Assembly (NCBI RefSeq): GCF_008122265.1
Contig: NZ_CP043042.1
Location: 4,154,001-4,218,000 of the forward strand
Source of the DNA: Marinobacter fonticola
GTDB taxonomy: Bacteria > Pseudomonadota > Gammaproteobacteria > Pseudomonadales > Oleiphilaceae
Direction of reading: 5' to 3'
DNA: 64,000 bases
The notes beneath the pieces were generated by a model that made no database searches, had not been told where the DNA came from, and saw only the letters and a program-made list of their open reading frames with translations. Every line of letters begins with the position of its first letter. The stretch's first letter is position 1. Shown here one piece after another: positions 46,366 through 55,225 of this stretch. The position numbers and the translations under genes are program-made.

Positions 46366-48933
46366 GTGCGCCAATCCGTTGTGTTTTTCGTCCTACTGGG
46401 CGTATTGATGACGGCTGTCTCGGGTGTGCAGGCTAATCTCGTCGACGACGGGTATATCGAGCCTGCCATCGAGTACATCCGCCTTCCCTACGGCCAGACC
46501 GATTCTGCCGGCCCGGTTGAAATCAATGCACTGGACCGGTGGCAGCGGCTGGCAGGGGACGTGCCCAACTTTGGCTACGTGCGCGACGTGGTCTGGCTTC
46601 GCTTCGATGTACCGACGCCGGCCGGCGCCCTGGATCAGATGCTGGAAATTCGCTACCCGCAGCTGGATTCGGTACAGATCTTCCTGTTCGAGAACGGCAG
46701 GCCGGTAAAACAGATGACCACCGGCGATTGGCTACCCATGTCGACCCGGCCCATCCAGCACCCGCATTTCCTCATGCCCTACAGGGTGAACCCGGACAGC
46801 CGCTATCACTTCCTGGTGCGGGTACAAACTGACGGCGCCCTCCAGGTGCCCACCCGCCTCTGGCAGCGAGACGTCTTTTTTGGCCACACGTCCCAGCTCG
46901 GCCAGGCTCACGCGATCTATTACGGGATTCTGATCACGGTTGTCTTCTTCAACCTATTCGTGTTCCTGGCCATGCGCGAGGCCACCTATCTCTACTACGC
47001 ACTGTCGACACTGGGCTATCTGTTCCTGCTCGGCTCGTTACACGGGACTACTTATCCGCTGCTCTGGCCGGACAGTCCATGGTTACAGAACCAGTCGATG
47101 ATGATGTCGGTGCCGATCGCGATGCTGTTCTCCCTGCTGTTCGCCCGTTCATTCTTGAACTTGCACAGTCGCAACCCGGCCTGGGACCGTTTCTTGCGCG
47201 GCGCGGTCATTGCCAACCTGCTGGCGATCCTCGGCACCTTCCTCTTGGGATACAACACGTCGATGCAAGTCTCGGTAGCGCTGGCCATACCCTGCTGCCT
47301 GCTGCTCACCGTGGTGGGGCCTGTCGAATGGGCGCGGGGCAATCGCCAGGCGATTCTTTACACCATCGCCTGGGGGGTACTGACCGTGGGCAGCGCGCTG
47401 ACCGCCGCCAATAAGTTCGGCTGGATACCCACCAATTTCGTCACCGAGTTCGGCATGGAGCTCGGCTCGGCTCTGGAGGCGATTTTGCTGACCATCGGCC
47501 TCGCCATGCGACTCTACCAAGAGCGTGAAGACAAAGTCGCAGCCCGGGAATCCCAGCTGCGGGCCCTGGCCGCCCGTCGCAATGCAGAATTGCGCATGAT
47601 GGACCAGGCCCTACACCATCCGTTAACCAAACTGCCCAATCGGACCTCATTCGAGCTGCATTTGCAGGACCTGATGATTCGCGAGCCGCAACGGCGCCAT
47701 GCAGTGGGTGTCGTACAGCTCACAAACCTGGCCGCGATAACCAAAACCCTGGGCCATCAAAATGCCGAGCGGATCCTCGAGCTGGCAGCCCAAAGCTTCA
47801 ACCACATCTGCCAGGATCTACCCGGGGTGCGCACCATCGAGCAAGACGACACGCGCTGCTTTCATGCGGCGTCGCTGGAATCGGGCACTTTCGGCTTTAT
47901 CATCGACGCCGACGCCGCACGCGCCCAGCCCCGCAAGATCCTGGAATGCCTGGAAGCCGTTCGCGCCCCGGTAGACTACCTGGGCATGCAACTACCGCTG
48001 GATCCGCTCGCCGGTGTCGCCATCTATCCCAACCACTCGGACGATCCCAGCACCCTGATCCGGCAAGCCTACATCGCACTTGAAAGCGGGGACGCTCTTG
48101 ATCGTGGCCTCGCCTACTACCGGTCGGAGCTGGATTCTTACAACGCCAGTAACCTCACACTGGCTTCGGAACTGCGCCAGGCGATCCGGCAAAATGACCT
48201 GACCCTTTTCTTCCAGCCCAAATTGGCGCTGGCGGATCAGCGAGTCGTCGGTGTCGAAGCGTTGATTCGATGGCCCAGCCGCGGCGAGGTGACTGCCGAC
48301 CAGATTGTCGCCGTCGCGGAACAAACCGGCCTGATTAAGCCATTTACACGCTGGGTACTACAACAGGCCGTTAAAGCCCGAGACGGCTTGATCGCAGCCG
48401 GTCACGGTGAGCTGAGCGTGGCCGTCAACATTTCACCCAACAATCTGCGGGAACAGGATTTTCCGCTGTTTGTACAACGGCTGATGAGCAATCACCCGGA
48501 GCATGCCGGCAAGATTATCCTCGAAGTGACGGAGACCTCGATGATGCAGGATCCGGCCAACTCGCTGCGGGCGCTGCGCTCGCTGGATTTCGCGGGCATT
48601 CCGCTATCCATCGATGATTTCGGCTCCGGCTACTCCTCGCTGTCCTATATCAAGCGCCTACCCGCAGGGGAGATCAAGATCGATCGCTCCCTCATCGTCG
48701 ACCTGGCTCTGCAGGCCGAAGACCGGGTGATTGTGCAAACCACCATCACCATGTGCCATGACTTGGGTTACAAGGTTGTCGCCGAGGGTGTCGAGGACGA
48801 AGCAACGATGCAGGTTCTCAGAGACATGCGGTGCGACATGATTCAAGGCTTCGTGCTGACACCCCCGCAACCCATGGACGACTTCATGCGCTGGCTAACG
48901 AATCAGGGGATGCAGGCAAAGCGTCGCGCCTGA
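46366..48933 (+). CDS. 7TMR-DISM sensor with degraded GGDEF and intact EAL phosphodiesterase domain
   Basis: 855 residues. A signal peptide (about 1-24) leads to a periplasmic 7TMR-DISM extracellular domain (about 25-180), seven membrane helices (about 185-395), a short coiled coil, a GGDEF-like domain lacking its motif (ESGTFGF at the expected place) and a C-terminal EAL domain. The EAL catalytic set is complete: EALIRW, NISPNNL, EVTETSMM, IDDFGSGYSSLSY, GEIKIDRS, VVAEGVED and QGF. It should hydrolyse cyclic-di-GMP in response to an outside ligand, often a carbohydrate in this receptor class. The start is a GTG at 46366 that yields the signal peptide; the ribosome site is weak. Confidence 0.9.
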   Translation: MRQSVVFFVLLGVLMTAVSGVQANLVDDGYIEPAIEYIRLPYGQTDSAGPVEINALDRWQRLAGDVPNFGYVRDVVWLRFDVPTPAGALDQMLEIRYPQLDSVQIFLFENGRPVKQMTTGDWLPMSTRPIQHPHFLMPYRVNPDSRYHFLVRVQTDGALQVPTRLWQRDVFFGHTSQLGQAHAIYYGILITVVFFNLFVFLAMREATYLYYALSTLGYLFLLGSLHGTTYPLLWPDSPWLQNQSMMMSVPIAMLFSLLFARSFLNLHSRNPAWDRFLRGAVIANLLAILGTFLLGYNTSMQVSVALAIPCCLLLTVVGPVEWARGNRQAILYTIAWGVLTVGSALTAANKFGWIPTNFVTEFGMELGSALEAILLTIGLAMRLYQEREDKVAARESQLRALAARRNAELRMMDQALHHPLTKLPNRTSFELHLQDLMIREPQRRHAVGVVQLTNLAAITKTLGHQNAERILELAAQSFNHICQDLPGVRTIEQDDTRCFHAASLESGTFGFIIDADAARAQPRKILECLEAVRAPVDYLGMQLPLDPLAGVAIYPNHSDDPSTLIRQAYIALESGDALDRGLAYYRSELDSYNASNLTLASELRQAIRQNDLTLFFQPKLALADQRVVGVEALIRWPSRGEVTADQIVAVAEQTGLIKPFTRWVLQQAVKARDGLIAAGHGELSVAVNISPNNLREQDFPLFVQRLMSNHPEHAGKIILEVTETSMMQDPANSLRALRSLDFAGIPLSIDDFGSGYSSLSYIKRLPAGEIKIDRSLIVDLALQAEDRVIVQTTITMCHDLGYKVVAEGVEDEATMQVLRDMRCDMIQGFVLTPPQPMDDFMRWLTNQGMQAKRRA

Positions 48934-48969
48934 ATGGGCAGCGGTCCTGCCGATTCAGGCGCAGAACAC

Positions 48970-49845
48970 TCAGCCTTCGGACGTCTTGTTCGGACGGCGG
49001 CGGATCAACGCTTCCTGCGCGGTGGAGGCCACCAGCACGCCGTCTCGGTTGAAAATATTGCCGCGGTTGAATCCGCGTCCGGCGGCAGCGCTGGGGCTGT
49101 CGGTGTCGTACAGCAACCAGTCGTCCATACGGAATTCCCGGTGGAACCAAATGGCGTGATCAAGACTGGCGACCTGCATGCCACGGTTCATGAACGTGAC
49201 GCCGTGAGGATTCAACGAGGTGCCCAGAAAACCGAAGTCGGAGGAGTAGGCGAGCAGGCAGCGATGCAGGACGGGATCGTCCGGCAACTCTCCCTGTGCG
49301 CGGAGCCAGGCCTGCTTGTGGGGGTCACGGCGCTCCGGTTTAAGCGGGTTCATGGGATTGACCGGACGAATCTCGATGGGTCGATCCCGCGTAAACTTTT
49401 CTCGCATATGCTCCGGGATGTACTGTTTCATCATCAACGCCAGTGTATGCTCGGACTTGAGGGACTCAAAATCCGGCGCTTCCGGCATGTCGTGCTGGTG
49501 ATCGAAGCCGGTCTCCTCGACCTGAAACGACATGGATCCGGTCAAGATTTCCTTGCCGTCCTGACGCGCAATGACCCGGCGCACGGAGAAGCTACCGCCG
49601 TCCCGCACGCGATGGACTTCATAATCGATCGGCAGGCGGTGGTTACCCGGCCGGAGAAAATAGGCATGGAGAGAATGCGCCACTCGATCTTCAACGGTAC
49701 GGCTTGCGGCCATCAAGGCTTGGCCGAGCACCTGGCCACCGAACACGTTCGGAAACCCCAAGTCCTCGCTTTCGCCCTGGAAATGATCGTCGCCAATGGG
49801 CGCCAGATCCAGCAATTCGACTAATTTGCGGGTGACCTCCAACAT
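48970..49845 (-). CDS. tesB: Acyl-CoA thioesterase II
   Basis: Double hot-dog thioesterase hydrolysing medium- and long-chain acyl-CoAs. 291 residues from the ATG at 49843-49845, which has AGGAG five bases upstream; the frame remains open further 5' without a ribosome site. Family motifs: NVFGGQVLGQALMAASRTV, HSLHAYFLRPGN, and in the second half ASLDHAIWFH (catalytic Asp) and RGFNRGNIF. The start codon overlaps the putative start of a divergent small gene. Likely role is fatty-acid turnover. Confidence 0.95.
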   Translation of the reverse strand: MLEVTRKLVELLDLAPIGDDHFQGESEDLGFPNVFGGQVLGQALMAASRTVEDRVAHSLHAYFLRPGNHRLPIDYEVHRVRDGGSFSVRRVIARQDGKEILTGSMSFQVEETGFDHQHDMPEAPDFESLKSEHTLALMMKQYIPEHMREKFTRDRPIEIRPVNPMNPLKPERRDPHKQAWLRAQGELPDDPVLHRCLLAYSSDFGFLGTSLNPHGVTFMNRGMQVASLDHAIWFHREFRMDDWLLYDTDSPSAAAGRGFNRGNIFNRDGVLVASTAQEALIRRRPNKTSEG

Positions 49846-50392
49846 GCCTGCTCCTGTTGCTCTCGTTCTGTTAAAACAGCTTGTTCTACCCCAGGCGCCC
49901 GAATGGCGCAATGACAATATTGCCAACACCGGTTATCCGGAACGCTCAGGCAAGCGCCGCACGCTCGGCTACAAACCCGCTCTAGTGGCACTGCTCTTGA
50001 GCCTCATCGCCCTCCCCTGCCAGGCCTGCGGACTGGACTGGCGCTACGATCCACAACGGGACGCCACGCTGGTGCGGCCCACACCGGCAATCGCAGAATG
50101 TTCGGTGCAAGGGGACGAAATTAATCCGGTGGTACTACCCCAGCCACAATGGCCGGAAGCTTACACCGCCGAAGATTCCGAGAGGGGTTGGCAAGTGGCC
50201 GACCCCCAGCTGTCCACCGGGCGGCCGGAAGCCTATAAGGACAATCGAGAGGCAGTGCGCATCGCCCAGTCCAATCAAGACCAGGCTGCCCTGGCCCGCA
50301 GCGGAGGGCCACTCGGCGATGTCGACCAATTGCCCGACGCACTGAATGGCATCAATTACCGCTTGGATTTCGGCATTCAATACCGGTTCTGA
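49844..50392 (+). CDS. Putative exported protein of unknown function
   Basis: Up to 182 residues. A hydrophobic segment PALVALLLSLIALPCQACG lies about 50 residues in, followed by a proline- and acid-rich soluble part ending in LNGINYRLDFGIQYRF, an aromatic-terminated tail like that of outer-membrane proteins. The segment looks like a signal peptide, which suggests the true start is nearer, perhaps a GTG at 49985; the ATG at 49844 overlaps the tesB start and has no ribosome site. No family recognised. Convergent with the rubredoxin reductase gene, 21 bp between stops. Confidence 0.5.
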   Translation: MPAPVALVLLKQLVLPQAPEWRNDNIANTGYPERSGKRRTLGYKPALVALLLSLIALPCQACGLDWRYDPQRDATLVRPTPAIAECSVQGDEINPVVLPQPQWPEAYTAEDSERGWQVADPQLSTGRPEAYKDNREAVRIAQSNQDQAALARSGGPLGDVDQLPDALNGINYRLDFGIQYRF

Positions 50393-50417
50393 CCCCGCCG
50401 TCAGACCCCGCCGTCAG
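50392..50417. repeat. Tandem 13-bp duplication across a stop codon
   Basis: ACCCCGCCGTCAG at 50392-50404 and again at 50405-50417, identical and adjacent. It holds the rubredoxin reductase stop (50414-50416, minus strand) and begins at the last base of the plus-strand gene's stop. Confidence 0.9.
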
Positions 50418-51565
50418 TGAATGGGCGGGACTTCCTTGGACAGCCCCTGCTTCTCCATCGCATAGTCGCCAGTCACGGCAAAGCCAAGCAGGGTGCCGGC
50501 GGCGTCTTTGAACAACGCACGCACGTTGCGCCCGTCACGTTCGATATGCCATTTGCCTTCGGCTCCCGCTGGTGGCGGACACACCGCGGTCGGGCAACAG
50601 GGTGTTTTCACCATGACCGGCATCACGCCATAGGCCACCTCGGTCGGCGTACCGAGTAACGTCTTGGCCAGCGCCCGGGAACTGGCCATCAGCGGCAGCA
50701 CGTAGAGCAGCACATGACCGTCGACCTCGGCGCAGTCGCCCAGGGCGTAGATATCCTCGGCACTGGTTTGCAGGGCGCGGTCGACGACGATACCGCGATT
50801 GACCTGCAGTCCGGCGGCCTGGGCCAAGTCTACCCGCGGGCGCAGACCCACCGCGGAGATGACGCGATCGGCGTCGACGGTCTCGCCATTGGCCAGGGTA
50901 AGACGAACGCCCTTGTCTTGGCGGTCGATCCGGTCGACGACGGTTTCCAAGTGGAAAGCCACCCCTTCTTCGGTGAGCGCTTCCACCACGGCGTCGCCGG
51001 CGGCTGGCGGCACAAGGCCCGGCATAGCGGTGTCGGAAGGTGCAATCACGTCCACCTCGTAGCCGCCGTTACGCAGGTCGTTGGCGAACTCGCAGCCAAT
51101 GAGACCGGCACCCATGATGGCGACCCGGGATTGACCATCGAGCGCCTGGCGGAACGCCCGGTAATCCATAAGATCATTGATGGAGTAAACGTGCTCCTGC
51201 CCTTCGCCTTCCAGCGGGATACGAATCACGTCCGCCCCCCAGGCCAGCACCAACTTGCTATAAGCAAGCCGCTCGTCGCCGATCATCACGCAGTGACCTG
51301 CCGGATCCAGTCCGGTGATCGTGGTATGGGTGCGTACTTCAATATTGAGCTGTTCAACCATACCGGCCGCATCGGCCTGGGCCAGTTCGTCGGCGTTCTT
51401 ACCTTTGGTAAAACCCGTGGAGAGCATGGGCTTGGAATAGCTGTGCCCGTCGTCCGCGGTAATCATCAGAACCGGCGCCTCCTTGTCCTGCTTGCGGATT
51501 TCACGGGCCAGCGAGTAACCCGACAGGCCGGTACCAATAATAACGATGGGGGCATCCTGACTCAT
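50414..51565 (-). CDS. rubB: Rubredoxin-NAD(+) reductase
   Basis: FAD enzyme transferring electrons from NADH to rubredoxin. 383 residues. FAD motif IVIIGTGLSGYSLAREI at the N-terminus, NADH Rossmann VAIMGAGLIGCEFAN in the centre and the second FAD contact DIYALGDCAEV. A Cys-containing loop TPCCPTAVCPPP near the C-terminus is notable. GAGGAG lies upstream of the ATG at 51563-51565. The rubredoxin gene is 152 bp upstream on the same strand, confirming the partner. Together they supply electrons to alkane hydroxylase or oxygen-reducing systems; no alkB is in the window. Confidence 0.93.
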   Translation of the reverse strand: MSQDAPIVIIGTGLSGYSLAREIRKQDKEAPVLMITADDGHSYSKPMLSTGFTKGKNADELAQADAAGMVEQLNIEVRTHTTITGLDPAGHCVMIGDERLAYSKLVLAWGADVIRIPLEGEGQEHVYSINDLMDYRAFRQALDGQSRVAIMGAGLIGCEFANDLRNGGYEVDVIAPSDTAMPGLVPPAAGDAVVEALTEEGVAFHLETVVDRIDRQDKGVRLTLANGETVDADRVISAVGLRPRVDLAQAAGLQVNRGIVVDRALQTSAEDIYALGDCAEVDGHVLLYVLPLMASSRALAKTLLGTPTEVAYGVMPVMVKTPCCPTAVCPPPAGAEGKWHIERDGRNVRALFKDAAGTLLGFAVTGDYAMEKQGLSKEVPPIH

Positions 51566-51717
51566 GCCGCTGCTCTCCTCTCTACAATCTTTCTTTTCAA
51601 TCTTTATATCGGTGCCTTTTGCCGGGTGATCGACCGGCGTTCTATCCCTTCCAGCATCCCGACTTTCGACCTATTTGCCAGAGGAGCCCTCCGGCATTCC
51701 CTGCCGGGCATTGACCC

Positions 51718-51885
51718 TCAGCCGATCTCGATCATTTCGAAATCTTCCTTGCCAACACCGCAATCCGGGCATACCCACTCCTCCGGTACATCTTCCCATG
51801 CTGTGCCCGGCTCGATACCATCTTCAGGCCAGCCTTCAGCCTCGTCATAGATCAAACCACAGACGACACACTGCCACTTCTTCAT
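51718..51885 (-). CDS. rubA: Rubredoxin
   Basis: 55-residue iron protein with one Fe bound by four Cys: CVVCG at residues 6-10 and CPDCG at 39-43. Conserved aromatic core [18 protein letters not shown] is present. The ATG at 51883-51885 has GGAGGA eight bases upstream, so the longer open frame upstream is not used. Electron donor partner of the adjacent reductase. Acidic residues after the second Cys pair (KEDFEMIE) are typical. Confidence 0.97.
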   Translation of the reverse strand: MKKWQCVVCGLIYDEAEGWPEDGIEPGTAWEDVPEEWVCPDCGVGKEDFEMIEIG

Positions 51886-51936
51886 CACTCTCCTCCAGGA
51901 TCCCATTAAAGGCGGGATAGTATTTATTCTACAATC

Positions 51937-51955
51937 CGGCATACACGTGATGCCG
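51937..51955. other. Hairpin in the rubA/hpt divergent region
   Basis: CGGCAT and ATGCCG flank ACACGTG, giving a 6-bp stem upstream of rubA. It may be an operator or leader structure. The 264-bp gap 51886-52149 otherwise holds only promoter-like sequence. Confidence 0.35.
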
Positions 51956-52085
51956 AATCGCGGATAGATATTGGGCCCGCTATGATACGCCTTGTGCGCT
52001 CCATGACCAATGCCGACGGGGACAGCCAGAGATGAGAGTTTCCAACCCTCGCACCAAGCCCCTCCCCGCACCGGTCCGGCTTCGG

Positions 52086-52091
52086 TATAAT
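52086..52091 (+). promoter_or_regulatory. Candidate -10 element for hpt
   Basis: A perfect TATAAT lies 58 bp before the hpt ATG. No good -35 hexamer is present at the usual distance. Confidence 0.35.
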
Positions 52092-52149
52092 GCCCCGCTT
52101 TTGGAGCAACGCCTACGGGCGTCCCTCCCTGAAACAGGATTTGCGCCCT

Positions 52150-52704
52150 ATGACGACTTCCCACGAACTTCAGAAGGTTTTCGACGAAGCCGACTGTATC
52201 TGCACCGAGCAGGAGGTTCAGCAGGCCATTGGCCGGATGGCGAGCGCCATTGCCGAGCGGCTCAGGGAGCGCGATCCCCTGCTGTTCTGCGTCATGAATG
52301 GGGGGCTGATTCTGATGGGCCAGCTACTGCCGCGTCTGGCGTTCCCCTTGCAAGCGGAATACCTGCACGCTACGCGCTACCGTCAGGAAACCACCGGCGG
52401 CATTCTCGAGTGGAAACTGCGTCCGGACGCCGACATGCGCGGCCGCACCGTATTGATTGTCGACGACATCCTGGACGAAGGCACCACGCTCAATGCCATC
52501 GCCGATTACTGCAAAACCCAGGGCGCCGACGAGGTGCTAACGGCGGTGCTGGTGGACAAGCAGCATAAGCGCAAGTGCCGCCCCGATTTCAAGGCTGATT
52601 TTACCGGTCTTGAGGTGGAGGATCGCTTCCTGTTCGGCTACGGCATGGATTACAAAGGTTACTGGCGCAACGCCCCTGGCATCTATGCCGTCAAGGGACT
52701 CTGA
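52150..52704 (+). CDS. hpt: Hypoxanthine-guanine phosphoribosyltransferase
   Basis: Purine salvage enzyme converting hypoxanthine or guanine plus PRPP to IMP or GMP. 184 residues from the ATG at 52150 ([10 protein letters not shown]). The PRPP-binding motif [16 protein letters not shown] and the flexible loop region with [10 protein letters not shown] are clear, as is the purine contact [15 protein letters not shown]. The frame extends upstream but not with family sequence. Followed by ubiC, which starts before this gene ends. Confidence 0.92.
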   Translation: MTTSHELQKVFDEADCICTEQEVQQAIGRMASAIAERLRERDPLLFCVMNGGLILMGQLLPRLAFPLQAEYLHATRYRQETTGGILEWKLRPDADMRGRTVLIVDDILDEGTTLNAIADYCKTQGADEVLTAVLVDKQHKRKCRPDFKADFTGLEVEDRFLFGYGMDYKGYWRNAPGIYAVKGL

Positions 52705-53284
52705 GATTTCCGCCGCGCTCAGGTTCTCGTCCGTCGCAACGGCAACGGACCAGCCCCGCGTGCCCGAGGCTCGCTGGTATCCCAGCGCTGCTGCCGCTCA
52801 GCTTGTGCTTGGCCCTCCCCTGGACGATGAAAAGTTCTGGCTGACCCTGGAAGGCTCCCTGACGCGCGCCCTGCAACGACGTTGCCACGAACGTTTCCAT
52901 GTGGACGTCCTCTGGGAAGGCTATGCGCGTCCGACGCTGGAAGAGGCGCGAACGCTGACTATTCCCGACCGGCAAGTGGCCTGGATTCGCGAGGTCCACC
53001 TGTGCGGCGATGGCCAGCCCTGGGTTATGGCGCGCACCGTGATTCCCCTCGACACGCTCAAGGGTAACGGCCGCCGCCTGCGACACCTGGGTCGCCGACC
53101 GCTAGGTCATTTCCTGTTCAGCCAGCGCCGCTGGCATCGCGGCCCCTTCCAGGTCGGGCTTGTCCGGCGCCGGCATGCCAGCCAGCCTTCGATCGGAAGG
53201 CGCTCCCGCTTCTACCGGGGCAATCACGCCTTATTGGTCGGGGAGTACTTCTTGCCCAGCCTTTTGCAGCGCGATTTGGGGTAA
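52685..53284 (+). CDS. ubiC: Chorismate lyase
   Basis: First committed step of ubiquinone synthesis: chorismate to 4-hydroxybenzoate plus pyruvate. Family motifs: LEGSLTRALQRR, WIREVHLCGDGQPWVMARTV (including the substrate-contact Arg), LGRRPLGHFLF and GRRSRFYRGNHALLVGEYFL. The start is uncertain: an ATG at 52685 overlaps the hpt end by 20 bp and allows coupling, while a GTG at 52760 would give 174 residues, nearer the family norm. ubiA follows 78 bp later, the usual pair. Confidence 0.9.
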   Translation: MPSRDSEISAALRFSSVATATDQPRVPEARWYPSAAAAQLVLGPPLDDEKFWLTLEGSLTRALQRRCHERFHVDVLWEGYARPTLEEARTLTIPDRQVAWIREVHLCGDGQPWVMARTVIPLDTLKGNGRRLRHLGRRPLGHFLFSQRRWHRGPFQVGLVRRRHASQPSIGRRSRFYRGNHALLVGEYFLPSLLQRDLG

Positions 53285-53362
53285 TCGCTTCAAACCGGCC
53301 GCTGTGCATCGCTATAATCCGGCTGACTGCCGATTCACGCCGACGACCCGAGCCAAGCTACC

Positions 53363-54250
53363 ATGACTTTCGACTTCCTGCCCGCCCCCGTGCTAGCGAA
53401 ACTCACCGCGTATATTCAGCTCCTGCGCCTGGATCGCCCCATTGGCACCTTGCTGCTGCTCTGGCCCACCTACTGGGCGCTCTGGCTTGCTGCAGACGGA
53501 ATGCCCAGCCTGGCCAACGTCGTAATTTTCACCCTCGGCGTGTTCATGATGCGGGCGGCGGGTTGCGCCATCAACGATTTCGCCGATCGCAAGGTGGACG
53601 GCCACGTCAAGCGCACCAAGTCGCGCCCCCTGGCGACAGGTCGCATTGTCCCGGCCGAAGCCGTGATGCTGTTCCTGGTGCTGGTAATGCTGTCGTTTCT
53701 GATGGTGGTCTTTTTCACCAACACGCTGACGCTCTACCTGTCTTTCGGCGGCTTGGTGCTGGCCTTCATTTATCCTTTTATGAAGCGTTACACCCACCTG
53801 CCTCAACTTTTTCTCGGTGCCGCGTTTTCCTGGGCTATTCCCATGGCCTGGGCCGCCGAAGCCAACGACGTCACGCGCATGGCCTGGCTGCTTTTCACCG
53901 CCAACGTGCTCTGGACCGTCGCCTACGACACCCAATACGCCATGGTGGATCGGGACGATGACGTGAAGATCGGCGTCAAGTCCACAGCCATCCTGTTCGG
54001 CGAAGCGGACACGTTGATCATCGGTGTACTGCAAGCCCTTACGGTGCTAATCCTTGCATTGATCGGCGCCCAGGCGGAACTTGGTCTGCTCTATTATTTG
54101 GGCCTTTCGGCTATGGCGGTGCTATTCGTCTACCAGCAGCGTCTGATCCGATTCCGCCAGCGCGAAGCCTGCTTCAAGGCTTTTCTCAATAACCAGTGGG
54201 CCGGCGCTAGCGTGTTCGCGGGGTTGCTGCTGGACACCGTGCTCCACTGA
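53363..54250 (+). CDS. ubiA: 4-hydroxybenzoate polyprenyltransferase
   Basis: Inner-membrane enzyme attaching the polyprenyl chain to 4-hydroxybenzoate, the product of the adjacent ubiC. 295 residues with about eight membrane helices and both Asp-rich catalytic motifs: [19 protein letters not shown] and [23 protein letters not shown] at 53363. ubiC-ubiA-phoB-phoR is the order seen in Pseudomonas. Confidence 0.96.
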   Translation: MTFDFLPAPVLAKLTAYIQLLRLDRPIGTLLLLWPTYWALWLAADGMPSLANVVIFTLGVFMMRAAGCAINDFADRKVDGHVKRTKSRPLATGRIVPAEAVMLFLVLVMLSFLMVVFFTNTLTLYLSFGGLVLAFIYPFMKRYTHLPQLFLGAAFSWAIPMAWAAEANDVTRMAWLLFTANVLWTVAYDTQYAMVDRDDDVKIGVKSTAILFGEADTLIIGVLQALTVLILALIGAQAELGLLYYLGLSAMAVLFVYQQRLIRFRQREACFKAFLNNQWAGASVFAGLLLDTVLH

Positions 54251-54288
54251 CAACGCGCTTGCCGATAGCATCCGATCCGGTCTGCTGC

Positions 54289-54322
54289 CTGTCATATACT
54301 TGTAACAATTGAAGGTTGTAAT
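54289..54322 (+). promoter_or_regulatory. Pho box and -10 of the phoBR promoter
   Basis: CTGTCATATACTTGTAAC (54289-54306) matches 15 of 18 positions of the PhoB binding consensus, including a perfect first CTGTCAT. Exactly ten bases later comes TGTAAT (54317-54322), five of six matches to the -10. This is the canonical spacing of a PhoB-activated promoter and predicts autoregulation of phoB-phoR. Confidence 0.85.
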
Positions 54323-54341
54323 GTCCCAGCAATACTTAGGC

Positions 54342-54416
54342 GTCTCTGAATAAGATCCTGGGTTACCCGCTGGTACTTAGCGGTACTTAGGGTACCTAGA
54401 GAATTTCAGAGGCTCC
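54342..54416. repeat. Imperfect palindrome with internal 9-bp repeats in the phoB leader
   Basis: The flanks CTCTGAA (left) and TTCAGAG (right) are inverted. Between them GGTACTTAG occurs at 54372 and 54382 and, with one change, at 54391. It lies in the transcribed leader between the Pho promoter and phoB. It could be a worn insertion-sequence end. Confidence 0.5.
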
Positions 54417-54447
54417 GTAACCGAAGGTGATGACAAGGTGGGACGTC

Positions 54448-55140
54448 ATGACGGGAAAAACAGTACTCATAGTCGATGATGAAGCATCGATCCGCGAGAT
54501 GATTGCCGTAGCCCTGGAGATGGCGGACTACGACTATCTCGAGGCTGCCGACGCACTGGATGCGCACGCCATGATTGTGGACAAGAAACCGGACCTGATT
54601 CTGTTGGACTGGATGCTTCCGGGCACCAGCGGCATTGAGCTGGCCCGGCGCCTGAAAAAAGATGAAACCACGGCGGAAATACCCATAATCATCCTGACCG
54701 CCAAGGTCGAGGAAGACAACAAGGTGCAAGGCCTGGAATCCGGGGCCGACGACTATATCACCAAACCGTTTTCCCCTCGCGAGCTGGTTGCGCGACTCAA
54801 GGCGGTACTGCGGCGCACAACCCCTGCCGGTGTGGAAACGCCGGTGGAGGTCAACGGCCTGCACCTGGACCCAGCCAGCCACCGCGTGACTTCCCCATTG
54901 GGAGCGGTGGACATGGGCCCCACAGAATATAAACTGCTCCAGTTCTTCATGACGCATCAGGAGCGGGTCTATACCCGGGCCCAACTCCTGGATCAAGTCT
55001 GGGGTGGCAATGTCTACGTCGAAGAGCGTACCGTTGACGTCCACATTCGCCGGTTGCGCAAGGCTCTGGGCGAGCACTACGATCACCTGATCCAGACCGT
55101 GCGCGGCACAGGCTACCGATTTTCTACACGCGCCGCCTGA
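54448..55140 (+). CDS. phoB: Phosphate regulon response regulator PhoB
   Basis: OmpR/PhoB-class regulator activating Pho genes at low phosphate. 230 residues from the ATG at 54448, with AAGGTGG upstream. Receiver domain: acidic pair VDDEAS, phosphoacceptor Asp54 in LLDWMLPG, Lys in ITKPFSP. Winged-helix DNA-binding half: [20 protein letters not shown] and [16 protein letters not shown], with the terminal [10 protein letters not shown] hairpin. Preceded by a Pho box, followed 85 bp later by its kinase phoR. Confidence 0.97.
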   Translation: MTGKTVLIVDDEASIREMIAVALEMADYDYLEAADALDAHAMIVDKKPDLILLDWMLPGTSGIELARRLKKDETTAEIPIIILTAKVEEDNKVQGLESGADDYITKPFSPRELVARLKAVLRRTTPAGVETPVEVNGLHLDPASHRVTSPLGAVDMGPTEYKLLQFFMTHQERVYTRAQLLDQVWGGNVYVEERTVDVHIRRLRKALGEHYDHLIQTVRGTGYRFSTRAA

Positions 55141-55225
55141 TTCGGTAGCGAAGATGCCTGACGTGGTCGTCTTCGTGGCTGTCATCCAGTGCCGGCGCGC
55201 CCCGGCATGCTGAAAGGAAGTATCC

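Noticed and set aside
54342..54416. Calling the phoB leader palindrome an insertion-sequence end
   Set aside because: The inverted flanks match over only about seven bases and no target duplication is visible, so it is listed only as a repeat.
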